From positions 682,001 through 746,000 of the forward strand of contig CAVVGZ010000007.1 of NCBI GenBank assembly GCA_963747965.1: DNA of 64,000 nt, in the 5' to 3' direction. The notes beneath the pieces were generated by a model. The model saw nothing but the letters and a program-made list of their open reading frames with translations. It had not been told where the DNA came from and did not search any database. The position numbers and the translations under genes are program-made. The stretch comes from CAVVGZ01 sp963747965 (GTDB lineage Bacteria > Chloroflexota > Anaerolineae > Anaerolineales > Anaerolineaceae). Shown here piece after piece: positions 36,740-44,685 of the stretch (positions within the stretch are counted from its first letter, which is position 1; every line of letters starts with the position of its first letter).

Positions 36740-36774
36740 TTTTGTGTTTCATTAGAGCATTGCTAATCACAAAA
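36740..36774 (+). promoter_or_regulatory. Nested hairpin before the second NuoE gene
   Basis: TTTTGTG (36740-36746) pairs with CACAAAA (36768-36774), and inside them ATTAG pairs with CTAAT around AGCATTG. It lies just before the AAGGAG of the next gene. It could mark an RNA processing site or tune translation between the two NuoEF modules. Confidence 0.4.
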
Positions 36775-36797
36775 GGAGAAGGAGCATTGAGAGGCGT

Positions 36798-37277
36798 ATG
36801 ACAGTTAAAACCATAGATCAAGCATTGATCCTGGAGACGGTGCAGGAAGCAGTTGAATGTATTGGAAATTCACGGTCTGAGTTGATCCCTATTCTCAGCC
36901 AGGTGAATGATAAGCTGGGATACCTTCCAGAAGAAGCCTTGGAAGAAGTCAGCAAACAGCTAAATGTTCCAAAGAGCCGTGTATTTTCAGTGGCCACCTT
37001 CTACAACATGCTGATAACCAAACCACGCGGCAAACATATTGTTCAGTTTTGTGAAAGTGCACCCTGCCATGTAGCTGGCGGTCGTGATGTCTGGAAGGCA
37101 CTTCAGGAATCCCTGGGGATAAAATCCGGGGAAACTACCCTGGATGGTAATTTTTCCCTCGTAACAACCAGTTGTTTGGGGGTTTGCGGGGTAGGTCCAG
37201 TCATCATCATTGATGACGAGATATTTGGAAATCTTGAGCCAAATAAAATTCCTGAAATTCTAGACAGATACCGGTAG
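36798..37277 (+). CDS. NuoE/HydC-like [2Fe-2S] subunit (copy 2)
   Basis: A 159-residue protein with cluster ligands Cys85, Cys90, Cys126 and Cys130 (FCESAPC and SCLGVCG). It differs widely from copy 1, so the duplication is old. It is followed after 12 nt by the second NuoF, making a complete second NuoEF diaphorase pair. The ATG has only a short-spaced GAGG, with AAGGAG further upstream. Confidence 0.9.
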   Translation: MTVKTIDQALILETVQEAVECIGNSRSELIPILSQVNDKLGYLPEEALEEVSKQLNVPKSRVFSVATFYNMLITKPRGKHIVQFCESAPCHVAGGRDVWKALQESLGIKSGETTLDGNFSLVTTSCLGVCGVGPVIIIDDEIFGNLEPNKIPEILDRYR

Positions 37278-37289
37278 AAGGAGAATTCA

Positions 37290-38924
37290 ATGAAAGCCAT
37301 TCGATCAATGGTTCTCGTTTCAAGCGATCCTGGAAGCATTTCAAAAGGATCTCAAGAAATTTATGACCGTTTCCAGGCAGAAATGAAGGCCTTTAATATA
37401 GATGATGAGATCACCCTTTCAATGGTTGGAGATATTGGCAGAAAGGATGTTTCTCCTCTGGTAATTGTATATCCGGAAGCTGTCGTTTATGGACCGCTCT
37501 CTGTGGATGATGTCCCTTATATTGTAGAAGAGCACCTTTATAAAGGCAGGATAGCCACTAAATACCAGGCACCTGCCAAAGAATTAACCGGAAAAATTGC
37601 ATGGGTATCCTCACGCAAAGGCAGCCTGCCCGCAGAAAACAGGGTCGTTCTGCGCAGGGTTGGAATTATTGATCCTGGGGATATTGACGAATTTATCGTC
37701 CATGATGGTTATACAGCACTTGGAAAAGTCCTTGGAGAGATGACACCTGCCGAGGTTATCTCTGTGATTGAAAAATCGGGACTGCGCGGTCGTGGAGGAG
37801 CTGGTTTTCCAACCGGACTCAAATGGAAATTCGTATCAAGAACGGCCAGCGATAAAAAATATGTCATTTGTAATGCCGATGAAAGCGAACCGGGTACATT
37901 CAAAGACCGTTTATTATTGGAAGGCGATCCCCACAATTTGATAGAAGCTATGGCGATTGCCGCCTATGCCGTCGGTGCAGACGAAGGCTATATCTACGTC
38001 CGCGGGGAGTATAAGCTGGCTCAAGAGAGGTTGAGAAACGCCATTGACCAGGCTCGTCGTTATGGGATATTGGGCAAGAACATCCTCGGGATGAATTTTT
38101 CCTTTGACATTCATGTTCATTCAGGGGCAGGGGCCTACATTTGTGGGGAAGAGACTGCGCTAATAGAATCCCTGGAAGGGAAACGGGGAGAACCCCGCAC
38201 ACGTCCCCCATATCCAACTACTCACGGGCTTTGGGAGAAACCCACCCTGGTGAACAACGTCGAAACCCTGGGTAATATTCCGCCCATCATACTAAACGGT
38301 GCCGACTGGTATCGCAGCATTGGCGCTCCAGGCAGTCCGGGTACCAAGGTTTACACGATCCTTGGAAATGTCAATAACACAGGCCTGATTGAGGTTCCAA
38401 TGGGTATCACCTTGCGCGAGGTCATCTCCATTTACGCCCAGGGAATGAAAGATAATAAACCCTTCAAACTTGCCCAAACAGGGGGCTCAAGTGGATCCAT
38501 GATTCCAGCTGCGCTCCAGGATACCCCGATGGACTTCGATGGCTTTAATAAAGCCGGAGTATCTCTTGGGTCCGGTGCTCTACTGGTTTGCAATGATGAA
38601 GTTTGCGTTGTGGATTTAGCGAAAGTGCTGGTAAATTTCTTCCGTGAGGAAAGCTGCGGGAAATGTAATCCCTGCCGGATAGGTAACCAACGGGCATTTC
38701 AAATATTAACAAAAATTACCTGCGGCCTTGGAACCAACAAAGATATTGATGACCTGAAATTGATCAGCGATAATCTCTATCAACTTTCCAACTGTGGACT
38801 TGGACAAACTGCCGGTTCACCCCTGACAGATGTCATAAAACACTTCCGGGCAGAGCTTGATGCCCATGTCCAATTAAAATTATGTCCTGCCGGTGTATGC
38901 AGCATGAGCGGTACGCTTGATTAA
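37290..38924 (+). CDS. NuoF-like flavin subunit without C-terminal ferredoxin domain (copy 2)
   Basis: A 544-residue protein. The N-terminal thioredoxin-like domain (1-95) has no Cys. The FMN/NAD fold is intact (GLRGRGGAGFPTGLKWKF, NADESEPGTFKDR, GAYICGEETALIESLEG), as is the [4Fe-4S] site (ESCGKCNPCRIGNQ). Unlike copy 1 it ends soon after that domain (LKLCPAGVCSMSGTLD), lacking both terminal [4Fe-4S] motifs. It resembles HoxF/NuoF of NAD-only enzymes more than HydB. AGAAGGAG precedes the ATG. It could serve as the NAD site proper while copy 1 handles ferredoxin or NADP. Confidence 0.92.
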   Translation: MKAIRSMVLVSSDPGSISKGSQEIYDRFQAEMKAFNIDDEITLSMVGDIGRKDVSPLVIVYPEAVVYGPLSVDDVPYIVEEHLYKGRIATKYQAPAKELTGKIAWVSSRKGSLPAENRVVLRRVGIIDPGDIDEFIVHDGYTALGKVLGEMTPAEVISVIEKSGLRGRGGAGFPTGLKWKFVSRTASDKKYVICNADESEPGTFKDRLLLEGDPHNLIEAMAIAAYAVGADEGYIYVRGEYKLAQERLRNAIDQARRYGILGKNILGMNFSFDIHVHSGAGAYICGEETALIESLEGKRGEPRTRPPYPTTHGLWEKPTLVNNVETLGNIPPIILNGADWYRSIGAPGSPGTKVYTILGNVNNTGLIEVPMGITLREVISIYAQGMKDNKPFKLAQTGGSSGSMIPAALQDTPMDFDGFNKAGVSLGSGALLVCNDEVCVVDLAKVLVNFFREESCGKCNPCRIGNQRAFQILTKITCGLGTNKDIDDLKLISDNLYQLSNCGLGQTAGSPLTDVIKHFRAELDAHVQLKLCPAGVCSMSGTLD

Positions 38925-38961
38925 CAATGCCAACAAGATTAAATATTATGGAGAAGGTATT

Positions 38962-40950
38962 ATGGTCAATATCACGATTGACGGTAAACAATACGAGGTA
39001 AAAGAAGGATCAACGGTTCTCAATGCAGCCCAGGAGGCAGGCATAGATATCCCTACCCTATGCGATCACCCTTCCCTAACACCATATGGTGGCTGCCGGT
39101 TATGCGTCGTTGAAGTGGACGGGATGCGTACTTTACAGCCTTCCTGCACACTTCCGGTAGGCAACAACATGGTTGTTCGCACAAATACTGAAAAAACAAA
39201 GGCTGCTCGGAAATTTATCTTAACCCTGCTCTTCAGCGAAAGGAACCATCTCTGTTCCTTCTGCGTGGTCAGCGGTGGAGACTGCGAACTTCAGAACTCA
39301 GCATACGCGGAAGGGATGACCCATTGGCCTATCCAGCCAACCTGGCAAAAATACGGGGTGGATTCTTCCCATGAATTTATGGTGCTGGAACACAACCGCT
39401 GCATCCTTTGCCGGCGCTGTGTGCGTGCTTGCGGTGAACTGGTTGGTAATTTTACCCTGGGCTTTGAAGAACGTGGTTCACGAAGCAGCCTGATTGCAGA
39501 TCTTGGGACACCTCTCGGGGAAAGCAGTTGTATTTCTTGTGGTACCTGCGTCCAGATTTGTCCGACAGGAGCCATCATTGACCGCTGGAGTGCTTACCGC
39601 GGTAATGTTGAGAATATCGACAAAACCTCAACAATCTGCCTTGGTTGTAGTGTTGGCTGTGGGATTGAAGTATTCACCAAGGACAATAACCTGCTGAGGA
39701 TTGAAGGTAACTGGGATGGACCGGTTAATCATGGGGTTATCTGTAAAGTAGGACGTTTCCACCCAATGAAAGAGGATCGCCAGCGAATTTTGACTCCCAT
39801 GATCCGCAAGAATGGCGCCTTAAAGGCAGCCACCTGGGATGAAGCGTTGGATGCTGCTGCCCATACTTTAAAACCGATGGTGGGGCAGGCCAACAGCGGT
39901 GTTGCCGCACTGGCGTCTACACGATTATCAGCCGAGGCTCTCAGCGCTTTCAAACAGATCTTTGCAGATGGATTCCACAGCAACATGGTTACCAGCATTG
40001 AAGAGGGAGCTCCAACTGCAATAACCGCCCAACTGGCAGATGAATTGAAAACCTCCTTTGAAGGCGACCTTGAAGGTTTACTTGGATCAGATTGCGTCGT
40101 GGCATTAGGCATAAATTTAATTGACAGCCATGAAGTCCCAGGTTTCTTTGTTAAAAGAATTCATGCCGAAGGCACAAAACTGGTCACCATTGACCCTTCC
40201 TCGAACCCTATGGATGTCCTGTCTGATCATGTTTTAAAGGGCAGGAAGGGATCGGACCTGGATCTCATAGAAGGATTACACGCTGCCCTATACAAAAAGA
40301 ATTTCGTTGAGGGAGCAGCTCCATTTGATGTAGAGAAAATCCTAGCCAAGGCTGTCATCGCCACCGGGATATCCGAAAAAGACATCCTTGCTGCAGCTGC
40401 TACCATTGGTCAATCTAAAAACGCCTATTTTGTTTATGGAAAAGGCATTACCCGGAACAACGACAACCGGGCGTTGAAAGCACTCCTCGATCTGGCAGCC
40501 TCTACAAATCAGGATGGTTCCAGGAATGTTCTCAGCGTCAAAGGCCAGGCCAACAGTGTCGCAGCAAGCCGTTTATCCCTGGATAAAACCTTTGAGATGA
40601 ATGGTCATAAAGTGGCATTTATCGCCATAGGCGATGATGAACCATCTGAACGGTTGATCGAAAAAGTGGAAAAATCACCTTTCACGATTGTCCAATCCAG
40701 CTATATTTCAAAACTGACCGCCAAGGCAGACATTGTTTTCCCTGTGGAAAACTGGCTGGAATCTGAAGGGCACTACATGAACCTAGAAGGAAGGCTTCAG
40801 AAAGCCAATAAATCCCTTCAGGTAGAAGAAAATATCAAATCAAACGTGGAAGTTTTCAAGCAGCTGGCAGACCGCGTCGGGTTGAATTTGGCTGAAAACT
40901 GGGAAGTGGAATTAACCAAACGGACTCCAATATCGTATGAAATAAAATAA
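38962..40950 (+). CDS. NuoG/HydA-type electron transfer subunit with molybdopterin-like domain
   Basis: Start taken at 38962, with GGAG eight bases before; an in-frame ATG-like start upstream overlaps copy 2 of NuoF. The 662-residue protein has an N-terminal [2Fe-2S] domain (Cys34, Cys45, Cys48, Cys62), the His-Cys [4Fe-4S] site (HLCSFC...GGDC), two [4Fe-4S] motifs (CILCRRCVRAC and CISCGTCVQIC), and a fourth site with spacing C-x2-C-x3-C (CLGCSVGC). A MopB-like domain follows to the C-terminus. It links the flavin subunits to HoxY. HoxU of cyanobacteria stops after the second [4Fe-4S] motif, so this longer form is closer to NuoG and formate dehydrogenases. Confidence 0.88.
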   Translation: MVNITIDGKQYEVKEGSTVLNAAQEAGIDIPTLCDHPSLTPYGGCRLCVVEVDGMRTLQPSCTLPVGNNMVVRTNTEKTKAARKFILTLLFSERNHLCSFCVVSGGDCELQNSAYAEGMTHWPIQPTWQKYGVDSSHEFMVLEHNRCILCRRCVRACGELVGNFTLGFEERGSRSSLIADLGTPLGESSCISCGTCVQICPTGAIIDRWSAYRGNVENIDKTSTICLGCSVGCGIEVFTKDNNLLRIEGNWDGPVNHGVICKVGRFHPMKEDRQRILTPMIRKNGALKAATWDEALDAAAHTLKPMVGQANSGVAALASTRLSAEALSAFKQIFADGFHSNMVTSIEEGAPTAITAQLADELKTSFEGDLEGLLGSDCVVALGINLIDSHEVPGFFVKRIHAEGTKLVTIDPSSNPMDVLSDHVLKGRKGSDLDLIEGLHAALYKKNFVEGAAPFDVEKILAKAVIATGISEKDILAAAATIGQSKNAYFVYGKGITRNNDNRALKALLDLAASTNQDGSRNVLSVKGQANSVAASRLSLDKTFEMNGHKVAFIAIGDDEPSERLIEKVEKSPFTIVQSSYISKLTAKADIVFPVENWLESEGHYMNLEGRLQKANKSLQVEENIKSNVEVFKQLADRVGLNLAENWEVELTKRTPISYEIK

Positions 40951-40996
40951 GTTTTGATGGCAAAAAATTAAAGATAATAATAATAAGGAGCAGAGA

Positions 40997-41554
40997 ATGC
41001 CAAAACCCAAAGTTGCCACTGATTGGATGTGCGGCTGTGCAGGATGTCATATGTCCTTGCTGGATATTGACGAAAGGATTTTAAAATTGATTGAATTGGT
41101 AGACCTGCGCTCCAGCCCCATTACAGATTTAAAAGTACCTGATGAGTGTGGTGTCGATGTGGGTGTATTGGAAGGTGGAATTAATAACACGGCAAATGAA
41201 CACCAGGCAAAATTGATGAGAAGCCGTTGTAAAATCCTGGTTTCACTGGGAGATTGTGCAGTATTCGGTGGTGTTCCAGCTATGCGCAATTATTTCACCC
41301 TGGAAGAGGCATTACGCAGGGCATATATTGAAACCGAAAGTACAGATTCTGAAGGGCAGATCCCTTCTCATCCAGATATCATGGAGCCTACCCTGGTTCG
41401 TGCAGTGCATGAATTAGTCCCTGTAGATATCTTTATCCCGGGCTGTCCGCCAGATGCGGATATCATTTTTTATGCCCTTGCCGAGTTAGCCCAGGGTCGT
41501 ATACCAGACTTAACTGGTGATATGCTCTCATGGGGAACCAGCACAAAATCATAG
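40997..41554 (+). CDS. hoxY: [NiFe] hydrogenase small subunit
   Basis: A 185-residue small subunit with the proximal [4Fe-4S] ligands in CGCAGCHMSLLD, GDCAVFGGVP and IPGCPPDAD. It lacks the extra clusters and the Tat signal of membrane uptake hydrogenases, so it is the short cytoplasmic group 3 type. AAGGAG lies seven bases before the ATG. It transfers electrons from the active site in HoxH to the NuoG-like subunit, whose gene lies 46 nt upstream. Confidence 0.93.
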   Translation: MPKPKVATDWMCGCAGCHMSLLDIDERILKLIELVDLRSSPITDLKVPDECGVDVGVLEGGINNTANEHQAKLMRSRCKILVSLGDCAVFGGVPAMRNYFTLEEALRRAYIETESTDSEGQIPSHPDIMEPTLVRAVHELVPVDIFIPGCPPDADIIFYALAELAQGRIPDLTGDMLSWGTSTKS

Positions 41555-41566
41555 TTGGAGGGAAAG

Positions 41567-42988
41567 ATGCCAGAAAAAATTACTATTGAACCAGTAACCC
41601 GTATCGAAGGTCATGCAAAAATTACAATATTGATGAATGATGACGGCACCGTTGAACATGCATACATGCATGTAAATGAGTTCCGTGGATTTGAGAAATT
41701 CTGCGAAGGGCGGATGGTTTTTGAAATGCCGTATATTACCCCCAGGATTTGCGGGATCTGCCCGGTAAGCCATCACCTTGCCTCTGCTAAAGCCGGCGAT
41801 AAGGTTGTCGGAAGCCCCCCACCCAGGCCTGCCTCACTGCTGCGCGAGCTGATGCACATGGGACAGATCATCCAGAGCCACGGCATGCATTTCTTTGAGC
41901 TTGCTGGACCAGATTTACTGCTGGGTTTTGATGCTGATCCGGAAATTCGTAATGTAGTTGGTTTAGTCGGGGCAAACCCAGAAGTGGCTGTCAAAGCGGT
42001 TATGCTGCGCAAATACGGCCAGGAAATTATCCAAACTCTGGGAGGAAGAAAAATTCACCCGGTATTTGCAGTTCCAGGCGGGGTGAATAAATGTCTTTCC
42101 ACCAGGATGAGAGATGAAATTCTTTCCGGACTGGATGAGACCATCAAAACAACCCAACTTGGTTTGAGCATTATAAAAGATTGGGTGGATAAAAACCGTG
42201 AGGATGTGGAAAAATTTGCCGTCCTCCAGTCCGGCTACCTTGGTCTCATCACACCTGAAAACGGCCTTGAACTCTATGAGGGCGATGTACGCCTAATCGA
42301 CAGGGAAGGCAAACAGTTGGAGCGCTTTGATATCAGCAACTATCTGGATTATATTTCAGAGCATGTGGAACCCTGGTCATATCTTAAATTCCCCTATTAC
42401 AAGAAAATGGGTTATCCTGGTGGAGTCTACCGTGTTGGTCCTCTTGGACGGCTTAATATAATTGAAAAAATTGACACTCCCCTTGCAAATGAAGAATTCA
42501 AGATTTACCGCTCCATCAACAACGGGAAACCCCTGGAGAACACGCTTTACTACCATTATGCACGCTTGATTGAAACCCTGTTTGCAGCTGAAAGGGTTGC
42601 CGTTTTACTGGACGACCCGGATATCCTCAGCAACGATATTATGAACACCAAGCAGGAGTTCGTTGGGGAAGGTGTAGGTGTTATTGAAGCCCCGCGCGGA
42701 ACCTTGATTCACGATTACTCAACCGACAGCAGTGGAAAAATAACCCGGGTAAACCTGATTGTCTCCACCGGTCATAACAATTGGGCAATGACATCCGCTG
42801 TCGACAGCGTGGCTAAAACATACATTAATGGTCAAAAGATTCATGAAGGGCTGTTGAACCGCGTGGAAGCAGCCATCCGGGCGCATGATCCCTGTTTATC
42901 CTGTTCTACCCATGCAGTTGGTCAAATGCCTGTAGAAATTGAAATTTATAATTCGAAGGGTGAACTCACCCAGACCTTGCGAAGATAA
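41567..42988 (+). CDS. hoxH: [NiFe] hydrogenase large (catalytic) subunit
   Basis: Start chosen at 41567 with GGAGGG four bases upstream. The 473-residue protein has L1 motif RICGICPVSHH (Cys62 and Cys65) and L2 motif DPCLSCSTH (Cys443 and Cys446), the four ligands of the Ni-Fe centre. A 24-residue tail follows His449, and must be clipped by the protease HoxW after nickel insertion. The set of motifs fits group 3 bidirectional enzymes. It is the last structural gene before a strong terminator-like hairpin and the maturation genes. Confidence 0.95.
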   Translation: MPEKITIEPVTRIEGHAKITILMNDDGTVEHAYMHVNEFRGFEKFCEGRMVFEMPYITPRICGICPVSHHLASAKAGDKVVGSPPPRPASLLRELMHMGQIIQSHGMHFFELAGPDLLLGFDADPEIRNVVGLVGANPEVAVKAVMLRKYGQEIIQTLGGRKIHPVFAVPGGVNKCLSTRMRDEILSGLDETIKTTQLGLSIIKDWVDKNREDVEKFAVLQSGYLGLITPENGLELYEGDVRLIDREGKQLERFDISNYLDYISEHVEPWSYLKFPYYKKMGYPGGVYRVGPLGRLNIIEKIDTPLANEEFKIYRSINNGKPLENTLYYHYARLIETLFAAERVAVLLDDPDILSNDIMNTKQEFVGEGVGVIEAPRGTLIHDYSTDSSGKITRVNLIVSTGHNNWAMTSAVDSVAKTYINGQKIHEGLLNRVEAAIRAHDPCLSCSTHAVGQMPVEIEIYNSKGELTQTLRR

Positions 42989-43006
42989 TCCAATCCAAAC
43001 GATGAT

Positions 43007-43054
43007 AAATTCGAGGATTTGGAGATAAAACGGCTCCAAATCCTCGAATTTTTT
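43007..43054 (+). terminator. 18-bp perfect terminator hairpin between hoxH and hoxW
   Basis: AAATTCGAGGATTTGGAG (43007-43024) pairs perfectly with 43034-43051 over a 9-nt loop, and the 3' arm runs into TTTTTT. The hoxW ribosome site GGAGG starts directly after the T tract. It should lower read-through from the structural genes to the maturation genes. Confidence 0.85.
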
Positions 43055-43066
43055 GGAGGTAATATT

Positions 43067-43561
43067 TTGACACGAGATTTAATTATTGGCTATGGAAATC
43101 CTGACCGCCAGGACGATGGGGTGGCCTGGCACATCCTGATAGGAGTTCATCGCCAACTTGGAAGACCTGTACCGGAAAGCTTTGAGGAGGGTCTTTGGCC
43201 AATGGGCGATAACCCGGATTTTCTCTTCTCTTTGCAGCTTACCCCGGAAACAGCTGAAATCATTGCCGGATATGACAGGGTTTGTTTTGTGGACGCCCAT
43301 ACCGGAAATATTAAAGAGGATCTCCACATCGAGCTTGTTCCTGCAAATTATACGCAATCCCCCTTCACCCATCACATGACACCAGCTACCTGTATATACC
43401 TTGTGGAACATATTTATCGCGTAAATCCGGAGGCAATTTTAGTTTCCGTGCGGGGTTATGAATTTGAATTCAGTCACACCCTCTCCAGGAAAACAGAGCT
43501 CCTCGCACAAGAGGCAGTCACCCAAATCATGGGCTGGCTGGAATCTAAAAATGAGGCGTAA
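43067..43561 (+). CDS. hoxW: Hydrogenase maturation endopeptidase
   Basis: About 164 residues from a TTG at 43067, with GGAGGT six bases upstream; frames further upstream would start inside the terminator. The N-terminus IIGYGNPDRQDDGVAW has the conserved Gly-Asn-Pro and Asp residues that bind nickel in the HycI/HoxW family. VDAHTGN and the HHMTPATCIYLVEHIY stretch give the remaining site. It cuts the C-terminal tail of HoxH after nickel loading. Confidence 0.9.
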   Translation: MTRDLIIGYGNPDRQDDGVAWHILIGVHRQLGRPVPESFEEGLWPMGDNPDFLFSLQLTPETAEIIAGYDRVCFVDAHTGNIKEDLHIELVPANYTQSPFTHHMTPATCIYLVEHIYRVNPEAILVSVRGYEFEFSHTLSRKTELLAQEAVTQIMGWLESKNEA

Positions 43562-43581
43562 TCTGGAGTGCTGGAGATTTT

Positions 43582-43609
43582 TTGTCAATCGCCATGCACC
43601 AACTATAAA
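43582..43609 (+). promoter_or_regulatory. Possible internal promoter for the hyp genes
   Basis: TTGTCA (43582-43587), a 16-nt spacer and TATAAA (43604-43609), 45 nt before hypA. Two further TATAAT boxes lie at 43623 and 43643 without good -35 partners. It would allow hyp expression apart from the structural genes. Confidence 0.35.
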
Positions 43610-43654
43610 GAAAACATATCCGTATAATTATCATAAAGTTAGTATAATATAGAA

Positions 43655-43999
43655 ATGCACGAATTATCGGTAACGGAAAATATCTTAAATATTGCCAGCA
43701 AACATGCCAACCAGTCTAAGGCAATCAGGGTTACTGATATCCATCTTGTTATTGGAACACTGTCAAGCATCATTGATGACTCAGTCCAGTTTTACTGGGA
43801 TATCCTCACAAAAGAGACAATTTGTGAGGGTGCAAACTTACATTTTAAACGGGTGCCGGCTGAATTACTTTGCCTTGATTGTAATTTCACCTATGCGATT
43901 CAAAGCGGCCTTAGCCCTTGTCCTAACTGCGGCGGTGTGCGGGTAAACGTTGTTGCCGGTGAAGAATTCTGGTTGGAAAGCATTGAAATTGAAACATAG
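43655..43999 (+). CDS. hypA: Hydrogenase nickel incorporation protein HypA
   Basis: A 114-residue protein with the N-terminal MHE nickel-binding triplet and a zinc site of two CxxC pairs (CLDC and CPNC). It delivers nickel to HoxH together with HypB. There is no clear ribosome site: a TATAAT ends six bases before the ATG, so a leaderless transcript is conceivable. It opens the hypABFCDE run. Confidence 0.93.
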   Translation: MHELSVTENILNIASKHANQSKAIRVTDIHLVIGTLSSIIDDSVQFYWDILTKETICEGANLHFKRVPAELLCLDCNFTYAIQSGLSPCPNCGGVRVNVVAGEEFWLESIEIET

Positions 44000-44013
44000 A
44001 GGAGCAGAAATAT

Positions 44014-44685
44014 ATGCCGACCATTAGGATTCCCATTGTTGAGAAAATAATGGAAGCAAACGACCAGCTGGCAAAAGGGATTCAGTTTAGGCTGGACCAG
44101 GCTGGAATATTCGGTATTAATATCATGGCCTCACCAGGTTCCGGTAAAACCAGCCTGATCCTGCAAACCTTATTGAAATTACCTCCAGATATCCGGTCCG
44201 CAGTGATTGAGGGTGATACTGCACCTGTAACCATTGATGCAGAAAAAATCATGCAAATTGGCGTGCCGGCTGTCCAGATCAATACTGGAGGAGACTGCCA
44301 CCTGGATGCAGTCATGATGAGCAGAGGATTGGATGAGGTGCCCCTCAACAGTATCGAACTTTTAATCGTTGAGAATGTGGGCAACCTGATTTGCCCGGCA
44401 GCCTTCAACCTCGGTACGCATGCCAACATTTTAATCGCCAGTATCCCGGAAGGCGATGATAAACCTTATAAATATCCAAACATCTATCGCGGTCTTGATG
44501 TTTTGATCATCAATAAGACAGATCTAATGCCTTATATTGATTTTGATATGGAATATTTTCGCCAGGGCGTGGAATTGCTGAATCCCGGGCTGATTACCTT
44601 CCCGGTTTCCTGTAAAACAGGTGAGGGAATGGATGCCTGGGTGGATTGGCTGGTAAAAAAAGTAAGAACAAACAGGAATGGCTGA
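44014..44685 (+). CDS. hypB: Hydrogenase nickel incorporation GTPase HypB
   Basis: A 223-residue SIMIBI GTPase with P loop GSGKTSLI (about 45-52), EGDT switch, NTGGDCHLDA metal-site block and NKTD specificity motif. The His-rich nickel-storage N-terminus of some HypB proteins is absent. It drives nickel insertion with HypA. Its stop overlaps the hypF start by 8 nt. Confidence 0.93.
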   Translation: MPTIRIPIVEKIMEANDQLAKGIQFRLDQAGIFGINIMASPGSGKTSLILQTLLKLPPDIRSAVIEGDTAPVTIDAEKIMQIGVPAVQINTGGDCHLDAVMMSRGLDEVPLNSIELLIVENVGNLICPAAFNLGTHANILIASIPEGDDKPYKYPNIYRGLDVLIINKTDLMPYIDFDMEYFRQGVELLNPGLITFPVSCKTGEGMDAWVDWLVKKVRTNRNG

